From Pithys albifrons albifrons (taxonomy: Eukaryota > Chordata > Aves > Passeriformes > Thamnophilidae), in NCBI RefSeq assembly GCF_047495875.1, contig NC_092459.1, positions 35,621,634-35,685,633 of the forward strand: a DNA stretch of 64,000 nucleotides. Direction: 5' to 3'. Position 1 is the first letter of the stretch. Each line of letters starts with the position of its first letter. The translations under genes and the position numbers were made by a program. This document shows positions 22,301-35,000 of this stretch, piece after piece. The notes under the pieces were generated by a model. It had not been told where the DNA came from. It did not search any database and saw nothing but the letters and a program-made list of their open reading frames with translations.

Positions 22301-25300
22301 CGTGTCACAAGAACAGGCTGCTTGCTGCTTGTGTCCAAAACTCCTCAGCCTTCCGCTTGTTGGATGGTGCCTTTGTGTGTGTTCAGTGGTAGTTGAGTGG
22401 TTAGATATACATTTCTGGCCTGGATATGTCATAGGGGATTTAAAGTTAGAGTTTACACTGCTCCTTTGAGAGGGTCTTATGTTTTATACTCTCTTTTTCA
22501 AATTCATTACCGCATAGCAGATTGGTTCAGTAGCACATACAAGGTCTGCTTTCCCTCAGGTACCATGCCAGAGTTAGGAAATGCCTTTCCCAAAGCACTT
22601 CCATACATTTTAGGACATAAAGAAAGAAAAGTATTTTACAGCCCACATATGCACCAAGCATACTGTTCATGCTCTTCAGCATCTACAGACCCCAAAGCCT
22701 GAAAGGACTGTTCACATCTGCAGGGTGATGCTCTGTACCATTTGTGTCATTTTCCTTTCTTCATTTCTCAGCCTCCTTCATCAGTTTAATGATAAGGGAC
22801 TTCCCTTTTCAGGGAAAGGTTCCCTAAATTTACATACTCATGTGGCAGTTTTGTTAATTACCCATCCACCTTCCCATAATGTAGATCACAGATAAGGTTC
22901 TGTTTAGTGTAATATGTATCTATATCTTCTGTCATATGTTGGTAAGGTAAACTTTTAGTTCCCAAGAGAGCAATAATACCTGACTTCCACTGGGAAAGGT
23001 TCAGACCCTTTCAAGAGACCTCCAATACATACACAAGGCAGGGGAGATGGATGCATCTAAAAGCCAGATATAGGTGAGAGAAAAGTGTCAGCCCATTTAG
23101 TCTCCCTAACCTGGGCCCTAAAATTGCAGCATCCAGTGCCACGTCTCTTTGTTAGATTCCTCCTGACCTGTGCCAACTACTTCTTTGGTCTTCCTCATTC
23201 ACCGTCCCCATTCATAGTCCTCATTTATGCCAAATTATAGCCCTTCTTCCCTCACTGAAGGAAATTGTTCTCTCACAATGTCGTCTTATTCTGCTGCTCT
23301 TCTACCACATATTTATCTATATGCATTTCATTAATTTCAAAATTATTTCCAATATTCTTTGAGCTCTTGTGCTGAAACTACATTTTCTCTGCACAAATGA
23401 AATCAAATATCCCAAAGACTTTAATGTGGAACCTGCAGAGTTTTCTCCCATTTTGGTTAAGGGTAGAATTTCAAATTTATAACCATCAAGACTGAATTCA
23501 ACAGCAGCCACATGACTGACTTCTTGATGCATGTAAGTTAACTTCCATAAAGAGAAAATGGTCATGCAGGTACCATTACTTTTTCCACACAGGTAACTCT
23601 GATAAATGAACTATGCCTGTGCAGAACTCAGGGCCTATTTTCAATACTTCTTATTTTCATTCTTAATTTTCAATAATGAATTTTTAAAACTTTTGCTTTT
23701 CCTTATTTTTCTGATTATAATGATTTTTGGGTTAAATATTGAAGCTCTGGAGAACCAAAGCTGGGTACACAAGAATAAGCAAGCAACATATTCATGAAAA
23801 TCTCTGTCCTTAGAAAGTCTTGGGGTGAAAGGAGGGGTCAGGTAAGGACCCCTAGTTCTGTAAGCCCCTTCCTGGATCACAGTGTCACCAGCCTCTGTAA
23901 TCTCATGAAACGTGTCAACCTTGATGACAACAGTGTATTTCAGAGTGTTTAGAGAAGACAGCCTTCCAACAAAAACGGTTTTTTCCTTCACAGCCTCAGA
24001 AATAGCACCCACTGAGAGAGCAACCTCCACACCTAAATAGCCTTGAGATGAAGCAGAAACTTCTGTACAGGAAAGACAGCCTGTTTTTATTCCTTCCCCC
24101 TGTGGCAACACAGTTAACCTGTATTGCTGTTATAACTGATTATTTCCACTCTTCCAAACTGTTGCATCATTTTTAACACAAACATGCCCTACATTTCAAA
24201 TACTGTGGAGACATAAATGTGAAGATGTGGGGGAAGGTAAAAGTAATCTTGATCAAGTCTTGCACTGTCGATCCAAATGCCAGCTTAATCACAATTTTCT
24301 TAGGAAGGGCTTTGCTTGATTTTAACATTACTGAGATAGTTATGTGGGTGGAACCCTTAGGGCTGTGAAGGATGGTGCTTTCCCTCTGGGCTTCATTTAG
24401 TTATTGAAGAAAGTGAAGGAAAGGGAAGCCGACTCCTGATGACCAAAGGAAGGAGCCCTTTGCTGACATAAAAAACCTTTCTGCTTATTGTCTTCCTCAG
24501 TTACAGCAAGCCCATGTGACCTCACTTTTTAAGGACCTCTAGTATGCCTCCACCCTTCCTTAATTTCCTACTCCCAAGTCCCTTTCTTGCCAGAAATGCA
24601 AGGAACTGGTTTTGCATACACTAGTAACCAGAAGCACATTCAGTTCACTTCCAGAGAGCATTGACACCACATAGACAAAGAGATAATGAGGAAAGAAGAG
24701 AATTAAAAGACAAAAGGTTAAAACCCCGTGTAAAAGATGAAATACTCTGTGTGCACGTGAAATACAGAACACTGGTACATTTACTTTAACAGACGGAGTT
24801 ACTGTGGCAATTGTTCTAAAGCATATGCATTTAGCTTCGCATTGTACATAGTTTAAAGGTCCAAGCAAGTGAGGAGCAGGGAAAGTGCCAAGGCCTTGTA
24901 CGGAATAGGCTGAGTTCCCTCTAGTGGCTTGCTTGGACATTTCACAGGGGTGGCCCCAAAAGGACCCATTTGGGGAGCAGCAGTTCATCTCTCCTCATTA
25001 CAGCCTTGCCCAGAAGCCAGACTTGTATTAGGCAGCTGGAGGGTATAATCACTGAGTAATTCTTGGTGAGGGCCTAATTGCAAGTTAATTTTAAATCAGT
25101 TATGTAAACAGATTAAATCAATCCTTCCATGTATTTTTCATGTCACACGCAGATTCAACCACCCTTAAAAATTCTCTATCTCCTTTACTCTCCTGCTTCA
25201 TTGAGCTGATGGCCACTGCTAATATTTTATGCTGCTAATACTTGCATTAGGTAGAGTCTTTGTGAGATGCCAGTGGGTCAGAATCATCTGTGTGATGTCA

Positions 25301-27680
25301 TCAGGCAGTTTGGGGAAAGGCTGTACAGATGGAAAACACAGCAGCATCTCAATCTGTATTTGTGGCTCAGTGTAATACACTTACTTGTAGTGAAAATCAG
25401 GCAGTAATTTATTACAGAAAAATATTTTGGAATTATGGTTGTACTGGTATGTCAGAATACTGAAAAGATAGCAAACAAGAAAGAATAGAAGAGAACAAAA
25501 AAGAATTAGGACAAGTGGATTAGCCAGGAAACCTTCATTTCTAAAAGAAGTCATCCGGTGCACATTTGGCACCATCTTCAAAATACACTAAAAATAGTGT
25601 CTTTTGTAAAACATAAACTTATGGCACATTAATGACTGTGTCCCTGGGGTTTTAGAAATATAGAAAAATCATATTTCCTACTGCAAACTTTGGAGGAAAT
25701 TTCAATAAGTGAGAGTAAAACTGTATGCTGTTGCTCTCTATCTTGTGCTTTTGTCACAGGAAGCAGTTTAGAATATGTCATAAATCGAGGGCCTAAAAGT
25801 CAGACACCTGTGTCTAACCCCAGCTGTGACTTAGCAGCAAACAGAAAGGGACTTCTTCATTTCTGGCAACTATTTTTACAGGTCTGGAGGAGATTAATAT
25901 AATTATGTTTCTCAGATTTTCACTAGTTTATCTAAACTGGTATGTGTCGTCAGTACTAACCTAGTCATAGCATTGAAGACAGGTATCAGGTCATTTATTT
26001 CCAAAGAAATTTTCTCTAAGCTCTAACAGAGTAGTATAAAATGCTTTTTCATCTATCCTCCAAATTCTTCTCCTTTTAAAAATATTTGTATTTAATTTGG
26101 TTAATTATATAAAATTATATATTTACATAAATGTAAATAAATAACAATACTTTTCAGGCCTGCTGGATTTTAACTTTGGTGATATTTTTCTACAGTACAT
26201 GCCATAGACTAGATGTCCATTAAGTGACAAATTAAAAAGTCTCTGCTACATGAATGTACAGGCAACCTGTATGCCATAATGAAAGCTTTGATGTGATTGG
26301 CAGAAATGTTTAAGAAAAAATAATTAGTCCTTTTAAAGTACCTTTTTTATTTTTATTGTTGAAAATAAGTTATTTGTAATATACTGTCTCACTCTATGTG
26401 AAGTTTGAACTAATCAAATTTTATTCTTGGACTGTGCTCATACTTCATAACTAATACCATCTTGATCAACACATTTCAGTTAAAAGCCATACATTATCAC
26501 AACTGAAAATCCTCTTCTACACAGAATAAACCAAAACATATTACAGCGTATCAAAATGTCCTTAATACTTTTAACTGAAGAAGATTCCAATATTTCTTAT
26601 TTTCTCCCAAAATAATTATCCAATTGGTCAAAACTAAGGTGAAGTTAAGTATAACATTTGCTAAGTATGGATCAGACAGCAGGGCTTCTGCAGTACCCAG
26701 GAGAGGACATTCAAAGTGCTGGGAGAGGTATTTCCAAGAGAAGCAAAGTACAAGCATGCACACCATATGCAAGCAGTCTCAGCAAATGTCACCATAGGTC
26801 TAAGGCCTAACTCTACAGACACTTTCACAACATGCTTTTTTTTTTTCTATTAGTTAGTGGACTTAGTGATGTGACAGTTCATAGCAAGATTAAGCAGGTT
26901 CTGAACCTGACTTTACCAAAGATCCATGTTTCCACATTAACTGTGAAGTTACTAATAGTTTCTCCACACCCTATGTACACCCTCATCATTTTAATTTCCC
27001 CCTACATCCCACAAAGGGCACTAAGGAGGCAAATGTGACAGATGGTGTTCACCCCATGGACTCGGGCAAGACCTTCCCTGTCAGAAGGGTGTGTTGTTCC
27101 TCCTCCTCCATTGCCTCAGTGATGCACTCATGCAAAGGACTGTTTGTACAGTGTTTCACTGCAGGGAGAAATATGTTGTGTGCTGCAGCCCATCTTTTTG
27201 TGAACTCTTCATGGTCTCTAACCCTCTCCAGTCAAGGAGGTGACATCAGTTCTGCTGCCATGGCAGGGCAGTGAGGATTTGTGCCTGCTTGATGGGAAAA
27301 GTCTGTTGCACATCACAACATGGCTGCAGTGCCAGCATGCCTCTTTGGGAACTCCAGTGGCCATGGCTGATGGTTTGTATTAAGTGAAGGAGCAGAAAGA
27401 TGTCACAGCTGTTGTAGGAAGTGAGATGTAGATTTTGAGGATACCAATGAGTTACTAGAGGAAATAATTTCTTCTTCTCCTTTAAGGCTGGTATGTGGTT
27501 CCAAGGTGGGATATCTGAGATGTTTCTCATGTAAGCTGAATATCTACACCATGGGAAGAGCTGCAGATCTATCTGCACCTTTGGAGGTTTGGACAGTGCC
27601 TTTGGCTCTCCAGAAAAATTACTTTGCTAAGGTTCACCTTATTAAAGTCTAATGCAAACAGTAGTTCCCAATACTTGACC
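16362..27680. other. Long gene-free interval; SRSF12 not detected
   Basis: About 11 kb of mostly unique sequence. I looked on both strands for SRSF12, which in mammals sits between PNRC1 and PM20D2: an RRM exon series and an Arg/Ser-rich terminal exon. I found neither. The only frame with somewhat protein-like texture is on the minus strand at 23820-24111, listed separately. Confidence 0.5.
23820..24111 (-). other. Orphan open frame with exon-like look, unrecognised
   Basis: The minus strand gives about 97 residues before the sequence turns AT-rich. A stretch of alternating hydrophobic residues (KYTVVIKVDTFHEITEAG) resembles a beta-sandwich. A pyrimidine tract ending in TGTACAG lies at about 24061-24080 and could be a 3' splice site. 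I see no convincing donor at the other end and I recognise no family. It may be an exon of an unannotated gene, a decayed fragment, or chance. Confidence 0.2.
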
Positions 27681-27682
27681 AT

Positions 27683-27850
27683 AAAGTAATTCAGGCTGGA
27701 AGGGACCTCGGAACTCTTCCAGTCCTACCTCTTCTCACAGCAGGGGCAGCTACTGGATCAGACCAGGTTACTCAGAGCCAATTCTGATTATCTGAAAGGG
27801 AACCTCGCAGAGGGTTGGATGGCTGAATGCCTTTAACCTTTTTCTGTCAT
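27683..27850 (-). mobile_element. Old CR1 LINE 3' fragment
   Basis: GGCTGGAAGGGACCTCGGA followed by CAGCAGGGGCAG and CCAGGTTACTCAGAG matches the reverse complement of the CR1 3' region with many substitutions. It is more diverged than the copies at 5.0 and 47.4 kb. Confidence 0.75.
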
Positions 27851-30800
27851 ACAGGATCCTCCTTGTCAGAGAGTTTAAATATAGCTCCATAATGCCAATG
27901 GTTTGGGAAAGCTTTGATGTCAATCTATCCCTGTTATCCGTATGTTGAGTTCAAAGGGCTGAAAGGTATAAAATGTTTAAGAATGAGCAGGAAGGATTAA
28001 AAAAATCACAATGGACCTTGTGTAAAGTGTTGTAATTCTTCAATTGTTGTCTCAAAACAAATGGTTATTTAATCTAGTGTCCCTTGAAAGGATTTGTCCC
28101 AGATTGGTGGGAAAGCATATCCGTATGTTACACACAGGCAGGCAAGTACACACACTGTATTCAAAACTGAATTGAATGTTTATATGGATTTAAATTGTAA
28201 AAATCTGAACAGATGAGAAAAAACTAAGTGATCCATATAGAATAATTAATTGGTTATATTGTTGTACAGAGTGCTCAGTAGGCTTAAGATAACCCATTTT
28301 GTTTGCCAGGTGACAAATTTTGCATCCATAAATTCAAGTGAATACATGCTGGAAATATGAGTTTCACATCCATGTTACTCCACAAGCAGAAGTCAGTAAA
28401 ACATCTGGCCTGCCTATGTCTCTTAATATAAAATGTTATCCAGTTAATTTTTCCTTTATACTTTTGGAAGAATTTCACTGCTCTTTTTTTAAGTAAAGTT
28501 CTGGAAAAGACTGGATACGATAGTGAAGACAGGTGGAATTTACAAAATAGATGATGAGCAGAGTGAGGACACTTAATGTTACAGAAATAACACAATTCAG
28601 TGGTTTTCCCATTAAAATTAGTCATAGTACTAACAGATGGTGTATACCTTAAAGTAAATAGGAGAGTGGAAAAATAGGACAATTGCTTTTGTTTGTGGTG
28701 CTGATTGAAAGTACTGAACTGCATTATTTTCTTGAAGAATGAAGTAATTTTTTCTTTAGTATCTATTAAAATAAAAAGTGATACTGTAGAATCAATACCC
28801 AGCCTAATTCCAGAAATTACATTGCTAAGGTTGGAAATTTAATTTTGCTCTTTCAAATCATTCAAACCCTGGACTTCCTGCCAATTTTGCAAAGTAAAAT
28901 CAGGCTAGAGAATCTTATGATAGAAGCACCTGCTGCTAGGGAACCCAGATTAATATTACCAGCACATATTGAGTAGGCTACAGAACAGCCAACACATACT
29001 AATGATGCCTGGGCTGCAAAGTCAGCTGGCAGCCTCGAGACTCCCCATCATCAGTCCTCTGTGCTCTGCAGTTGTCGCAGTTTCCCAGTACCAGCCCAGG
29101 CACTTCTTGCCAGAGCAACTTTAGCCTCTCTTTTTTATTTATTTATTCCGAAGTAGGTCACGCTATTGACATTTAAAACCCCCGGAGGTTTCCAGATTCC
29201 CTATAGTATCCTTGCGTCTAACATGTATTTTTACCACCCTGTTGCTCTACCGTGCTGTTGTACTTAGTCTAGTAAGCACAAGTCTTTGTTCAGTCAGGTG
29301 AAGGTCTTGAAGTAATGTACTAGAGATGAGTATGACTGAGAGGCGAGGGAACACAACAAAAAGGTGATGCTGATGGTGAATCCTGGACAACACTGCTTTC
29401 AACAGAAGTGGTGATGTCCACCTGCTTTCTGCTGCTTCAGCAGCCTTATTGAAAGCTTAGGGAAGCAATCAGTCCCAGAGAGGTATATAGTGGGTCTTGT
29501 GAGACTGCAGGTGAATTTACTTCTCTTGTTCTCTAAATGAAGAGCATTTCACATCCACAGTTGTCTCCAATTTCCTTGCACAGCACCCTCATCTCTCTGC
29601 CACACCCCTCTTCATTCTGAATTACCCCCTAACTGTAAAGATGATTCTTTTTTTCAAAAACTAGTGCTCTTGATTTTAAGTAATGACATTCAAGTTATCC
29701 ACAGGAAGATTTCTGGAAAGGCACATCTCCACATGGGTTAATAGGGGATGCATCACTGGCACTGCACACAAGTGCTAACAAGTGTCTTTGGTATATGATA
29801 CAGTAAGCAGCATTGTTAAAGAGAAGGGAGCTCACATGTGTATGATATAAAACATATATAAAATGTGTTGGTGCATCAATATTGTGTGCGAGAATGTAGG
29901 AGATGAACTTGTAATTCAGGAAACTGGCCCTTGCCACTCTGCTACTAACTGGGTGCTTTTTGAGGTATACCCACCTTCCACCTGACAACATTGAGCCACT
30001 TCTCTCTCCTGTTTCATGAAAGGATTTGGGACAGGAGAAGGAGAGCCCCATCTGTATAAAGTGTAAATGCACATACCAGATCTGAGATTTATAATAAACC
30101 ACCATAAGGTAACAAGGTTATAAAGTACCAAAGAAACTGCAATGCAGGGTCTCTAAGACATGCTTAAAAAGAAAATAGCTTAACTCTAGGGAACAATAAA
30201 CACTCTGTGGTAACTAAAGACCAAGCTCTCTTGGGCTAGAAACAACTAGAACACATTGCCTAAGTTTGCCAAATGTCATTGGGCAAGGTATGACTTCACC
30301 TTGAAATCATTTTAACCATTAGTGGAAACCAAAATGGATTGGACTTGCTTGTTCAGTAATACAGTTTGACTTCCACTGTTGGCAATTGTCAGTACTTGTT
30401 CACAGGTCTCTGCATAGACTGCATGTCCTAGTTTCCTTGAATTTTGAAAATATAAACCCATACTTATTTCATTTCACAATGATGACTGCACAAGTTCAAG
30501 TAATGCTAAAACTCTGGCAAAGTTCTGCACATGTTACAATGATCTGAAAACATCCAACTGCACTCTTATAAGTTATTCTTATGTACAAGGTCAGCAAAGT
30601 TCATAGTATTGTAAATTAGAAATATGATTATTTTTGATTGTCCCATAGACAAATATATTTTTTCTTTTTTCATTTATCTGCTTTTTTTTTTTCCCCCAGG
30701 AAATTGTTATCAATTCAAACAAACCTGAAAATTCATTATACCAATGAACCTTTTCTTATCAGCAGTAAACCCTGGAATATGCGTGGTGAGTGCAAACATG

Positions 30801-31675
30801 CTGTGTAAGTGTTTATTTAAATCTGTGATATTACACTAATTTAAAAAAATACTAAAAAAATAATTTTGACTATAATGCCTATATCCACTGTGTTATTGCT
30901 TTGTATATTCCTACTGTGAATAAATATGGTTTTGAAAGTATTATTTTGAAATTCATATTTTAAGCAAATAAACATTATGAATGAACACCCATAAGGATTG
31001 TTGTGTTGATATTTGCATGATTGATACAAATCAAGAGCAAAAATAATTACTTTTGTTAATTTCTCAACATATTATGGAAAATGTCCACACAATACAAGTG
31101 TCTTTATGATTATATAATGTATTATACTTCAGATTTTTAAAAAATATTAGCAAAAAATGTTGAGAGTAAAGAGGTTTGCAGTTGCACACAGTAAGCTGCT
31201 GGGTTTTTGTCTCAATAGGTCCTCAGTGCCACTCAATCCACAATAAAGTACTTCATAGTAATTTGTGATGCCTAGCAGAAGTAATCCATTTAAGATTCCT
31301 GTGGATTACAAATACATCATAATTTTGCTGTCTATCTGCAAAATAGTATATTGATATGAAACAGAGGTGTTCACATAATTTTTATGAGATTGAAATTTCC
31401 ATCTATATTTAAATTGAAATTTAAAAATAGAAACTGGGTATTGAATTGTTTGAGTGGTCATCTTCTCTCTGTTTAACCCAGAAATAGATACTTCCTGAAC
31501 CAACATCTGTAATAATTCAGACACAATATATTAAAAATAAAGAGCTTAAGAGTTGCAAAATACTTTCTTCCTCCAAGAGAATAAAAGAGCTGGGGTCTGA
31601 CTGTGGCTTTGTTTGAATCAATAGCAAAATTAAACTGTTTCTAACAGCATAGGATGTCAATGTAAATAACTAGTG
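27851..31675. other. Intergenic, no gene recognised
   Basis: AT-rich unique sequence with a short TTTA repeat near 29145. No recognisable coding exon. Confidence 0.5.
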
Positions 31676-31676
31676 G

Positions 31677-32055
31677 CATATATGTGTGTATGTATTTGTA
31701 TGGCCCAACTTGGTGAATGCAGATTTGGGCAGGGCTCTCCCCACGTGGGTGTGCCCTTCCAGCCTGCACAGTGGATTTTTTGGGTGAGGCACAGCGTGTT
31801 CAGAACTGGCCCCACCGTTTAAATCCCGAGGTCCATCTGCCATGGCCAAGCGAGCTTGAACAGTGACAGGGAAGTCCTCGGGACTGTCACAGCACCCGGT
31901 ACTAACCGGGGCTGACCCTGCTGAGCATCCGAGATGTGATGGGATGGGATGGGATGGCAGGGAGGCATTGAACTGCCAGGGGATGGTGCCCACTGAGACT
32001 CGAACTCAGGACCTTGGGATTCGGAGTCCAGAGTGCTCTCCATTACACAACCGGT
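31677..32055 (-). mobile_element. Composite SINE copy B (tRNA-Gln-like head, 5S-like segment, body, microsatellite tail)
   Basis: On the minus strand the element starts near 32055 with a tRNA-like head. It contains GGACTCCGAATCCC in the anticodon region and GAGTTCGAGTCTC matching a B box. A 5S-rRNA-like segment follows at about 31950-31886 (CTCGGATGCTCAGCAGGGTC, then GGTTAGTACCGGGTGCTG). The body shared with the other copies follows, and a tail CCATACAAATACATACACAC ends it near 31677. The 5S part is the best preserved of the set. The region between head and 5S has a short (GGGAT)n-like expansion near 31940-31960. Confidence 0.85.
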
Positions 32056-35000
32056 ATTTTACCTTCAGGGAATATCCGACTTTTTTCATTGCTTTGAAAA
32101 GTTTAGCACAGTTTAGATTTCACTTTTCACTTACATTTGCATTGTCTTAAATACAAAATATACTAGAAATAATTTTTAAATTGAGAGCTGAGAGAAGCAA
32201 TTAAATGTGTGAAAATTTGCATAACAACTTTTTACTTTGTGTTCAGCTCTCTAGGGATTTACCAGGGAAAACTCTTGGTCTTGTCTATACAGAGATGGAA
32301 TAACTCTCTTTTACTGGGAGTGGGGGAAAGTTAACCCCAATGGATAAAGTGCCTGCAGTTTTGACCACTGCGTGCCTACCTGCTTCCTGTGTGTGTGTTT
32401 TCCATGCTGTCCACACCAGCAGTGGCCTATGAGGTGGCAGCCAGTGCATGGAAAGCCGCAGTATGAACCTGTTTGGGCTCATGCTCCTCTCCTGCCAGAA
32501 GGTGAGGCAGCTTGTTAATTAGGCTGTCAAGAGGAGTTGGCAGTAATAGAAACTTAAACCATTCACATCTTACGATCTCTTTTTCCTTTAACTCTGTGCT
32601 GTTTGTGCTTATTGCCCAGTTAGTAAGTCATACCACGAAATCAATTGCTGAATTTATTTGACATTAAATAAGAAAATTCTGCATTTTAGAGGGAGAAAGG
32701 AACTCGACATCTAAGCTACAATCAAATATAATATAACAATTAATATAATAATTAAACTAATAAAACAAAAAAAATACTCATATTGTCAGTAATGTTTTAT
32801 CATCAAGTGTCTTGATGGGACATGTATGTGATCAGGCTGTTTTTATCACAAGTCTTTTCAAACTGGGATATCATTATAACCATAATGATGCTGCTACTAG
32901 AGGAATTATAGAAATATAACAATTGACCCACAGTTTGATGTGAAATACATGATCATATCACAGATTAAAATAAACATGTAAATTGGAGGAGTGAGAGGGG
33001 TTCAAGACATTATTAGCTGAGGTAAGATCTCTGATATTTCACACTTTTCTTGCTGTTACAAAAGTAAACTTTTAGCGTGAGCGAGCAAGCTGTCAGTAAG
33101 TTCTGTGGTTTAAGAATCTTGGATATCAGTAGCACTAGAGATTTAATGCTCTGTTTATATTCTGCTGTGCAAACTTCAAGGAGCCCCATAATAGCTGATA
33201 ACTTTTATGCAATTCTTCAGAGAGCCAAACCAAAGAGAGAAATGTAAGTTTATTTAGCCCTGTCTTTTACACAGCTATCTGTTCTAATTGGCAATATTTA
33301 AGTCAGGCAATTTTTGAACTTTTCTTGAAGTTAACTGATGTTACTTGTTAAAAAAATCTCACACCAGTTGGAAAGAGAAAATAAAAAACACCCCCAAAAT
33401 AACAAAAATACAGAATACATCTAAGCCCTTGCTGCATTCCTATAGCTTTCAGATGGCAAATGAAAATCTGCATCAGATAGAAAAGCACTGTTTTTTAAAC
33501 CAATCTAAAGCTGGCAAAGCTTATACCAGCCTCTGTGGCTAATGGTGCATGAAAATGATTGTTTTGAAAATAACTTTGTCTGTTTAAAATATTATTGCCT
33601 GTCTCCCAGAGGATACCACCCACATAGTGGAGTCAGCAGACTGAGAACACAGATAGCTCTAAGCTGCTTCAGGAAAAAATCCAGCATTTAAAGCATAAAA
33701 TGCCAAGGGGGGTAGGGGTAGCTTGACTTAATCTTTTGGACTTTGCACTGAAACAGCTCAGAGGCAACTGTGTCTCCTTCTGCCACCAGGACTGGGGCAG
33801 GCATTTTTGGCAGGCACAAAGAGCTGGGGGCAGAAGCATCTCAAGTGGCCACAGCTGCTTTCCCATTGAGGGTCTCTGATGACTTTTACCTTGTCCTTTT
33901 TGGTGCAGGTTCACAGCATTTGTGCAAATGGTGAGCTCTTAACCACATAGCTAATAAAACGTGCTGTGTGAGGAACTTCAGATGTATTTCCAAGTATTGT
34001 ACATGAGGTAACCAAATCTGAGGGGAACATGAAGCTCATGTTTTCTGTCTCAGTCTACTCTGATTTTTTGCCCACACCATAACTAGCTCTTAAATGGTGG
34101 TAATGATACATGTATAGGGAGAAGGCTTCACTTTTCTGAACACACCTATCCTGTATTTCTTTTCCCTTAATAAGAAATGTGTAAGATATATAGTGGCATC
34201 CTGGATCCAATAGTGGTTAAAAAAGACAGTATGCTTAAGTGACTTAAGCCTTTTCTCTTCCTGAGATCTTTAGCATTTTTCTGCTCTATTTAATATTGAT
34301 GTTGTGATCTGACCAAAGAAGCTCTTATCACACTTTCCTTATAAACATAAGATTCACTTTTGAAGCATTGTATGTCTCGATACATACCTCCTAATATAAA
34401 GCTATTTGTAAACCAGTCTGGAATGTTACTTTAGGCAAACCAGTGTATAGCTCTTACACACAGCAACAGCATACTTTTGTTTTTAATACTCGCTGTGCTA
34501 TTATTTTTTAAAGCTCTGGATTTTGGCTTGAAATCCAGGCCACCCGGAATTTAACAGTAAAAGTTTCACTGAGTTCAGTCTGATCTGGATTTCAGCCTCA
34601 ATGCCTAATGTTGCTAATGTGGGATGTGGTAAACTTGATCATCGAGTTTTTTATGGCCACAACAGATGTTCCTTCTTTTAGACCAATGGAAAGCTACTGA
34701 ACTTCACCCACCCTCTAAAACAAAAATAAAAGCATTTGTTTACAGCTTGATTCCAGGAATATGAATCGAATTAGCAGCTGTGAGGTTTGTTCTTGTTTAT
34801 TTATGAATAAATATATGTGCGATTCTTGCTTTTCCCAAAGAACCATGGTGTTTCCTGGACTGAATTTCCTGTATATAGTAACAGTATTTTAAGCAGTCTA
34901 ACACTGCATTATAATTTTTTAGCACAATCAAAATAGCAGCATAGTATTTTTGACCTTGTTTTTAAAAAATGCATATTTTTTTTCTGTCTTGGAAAACAAC

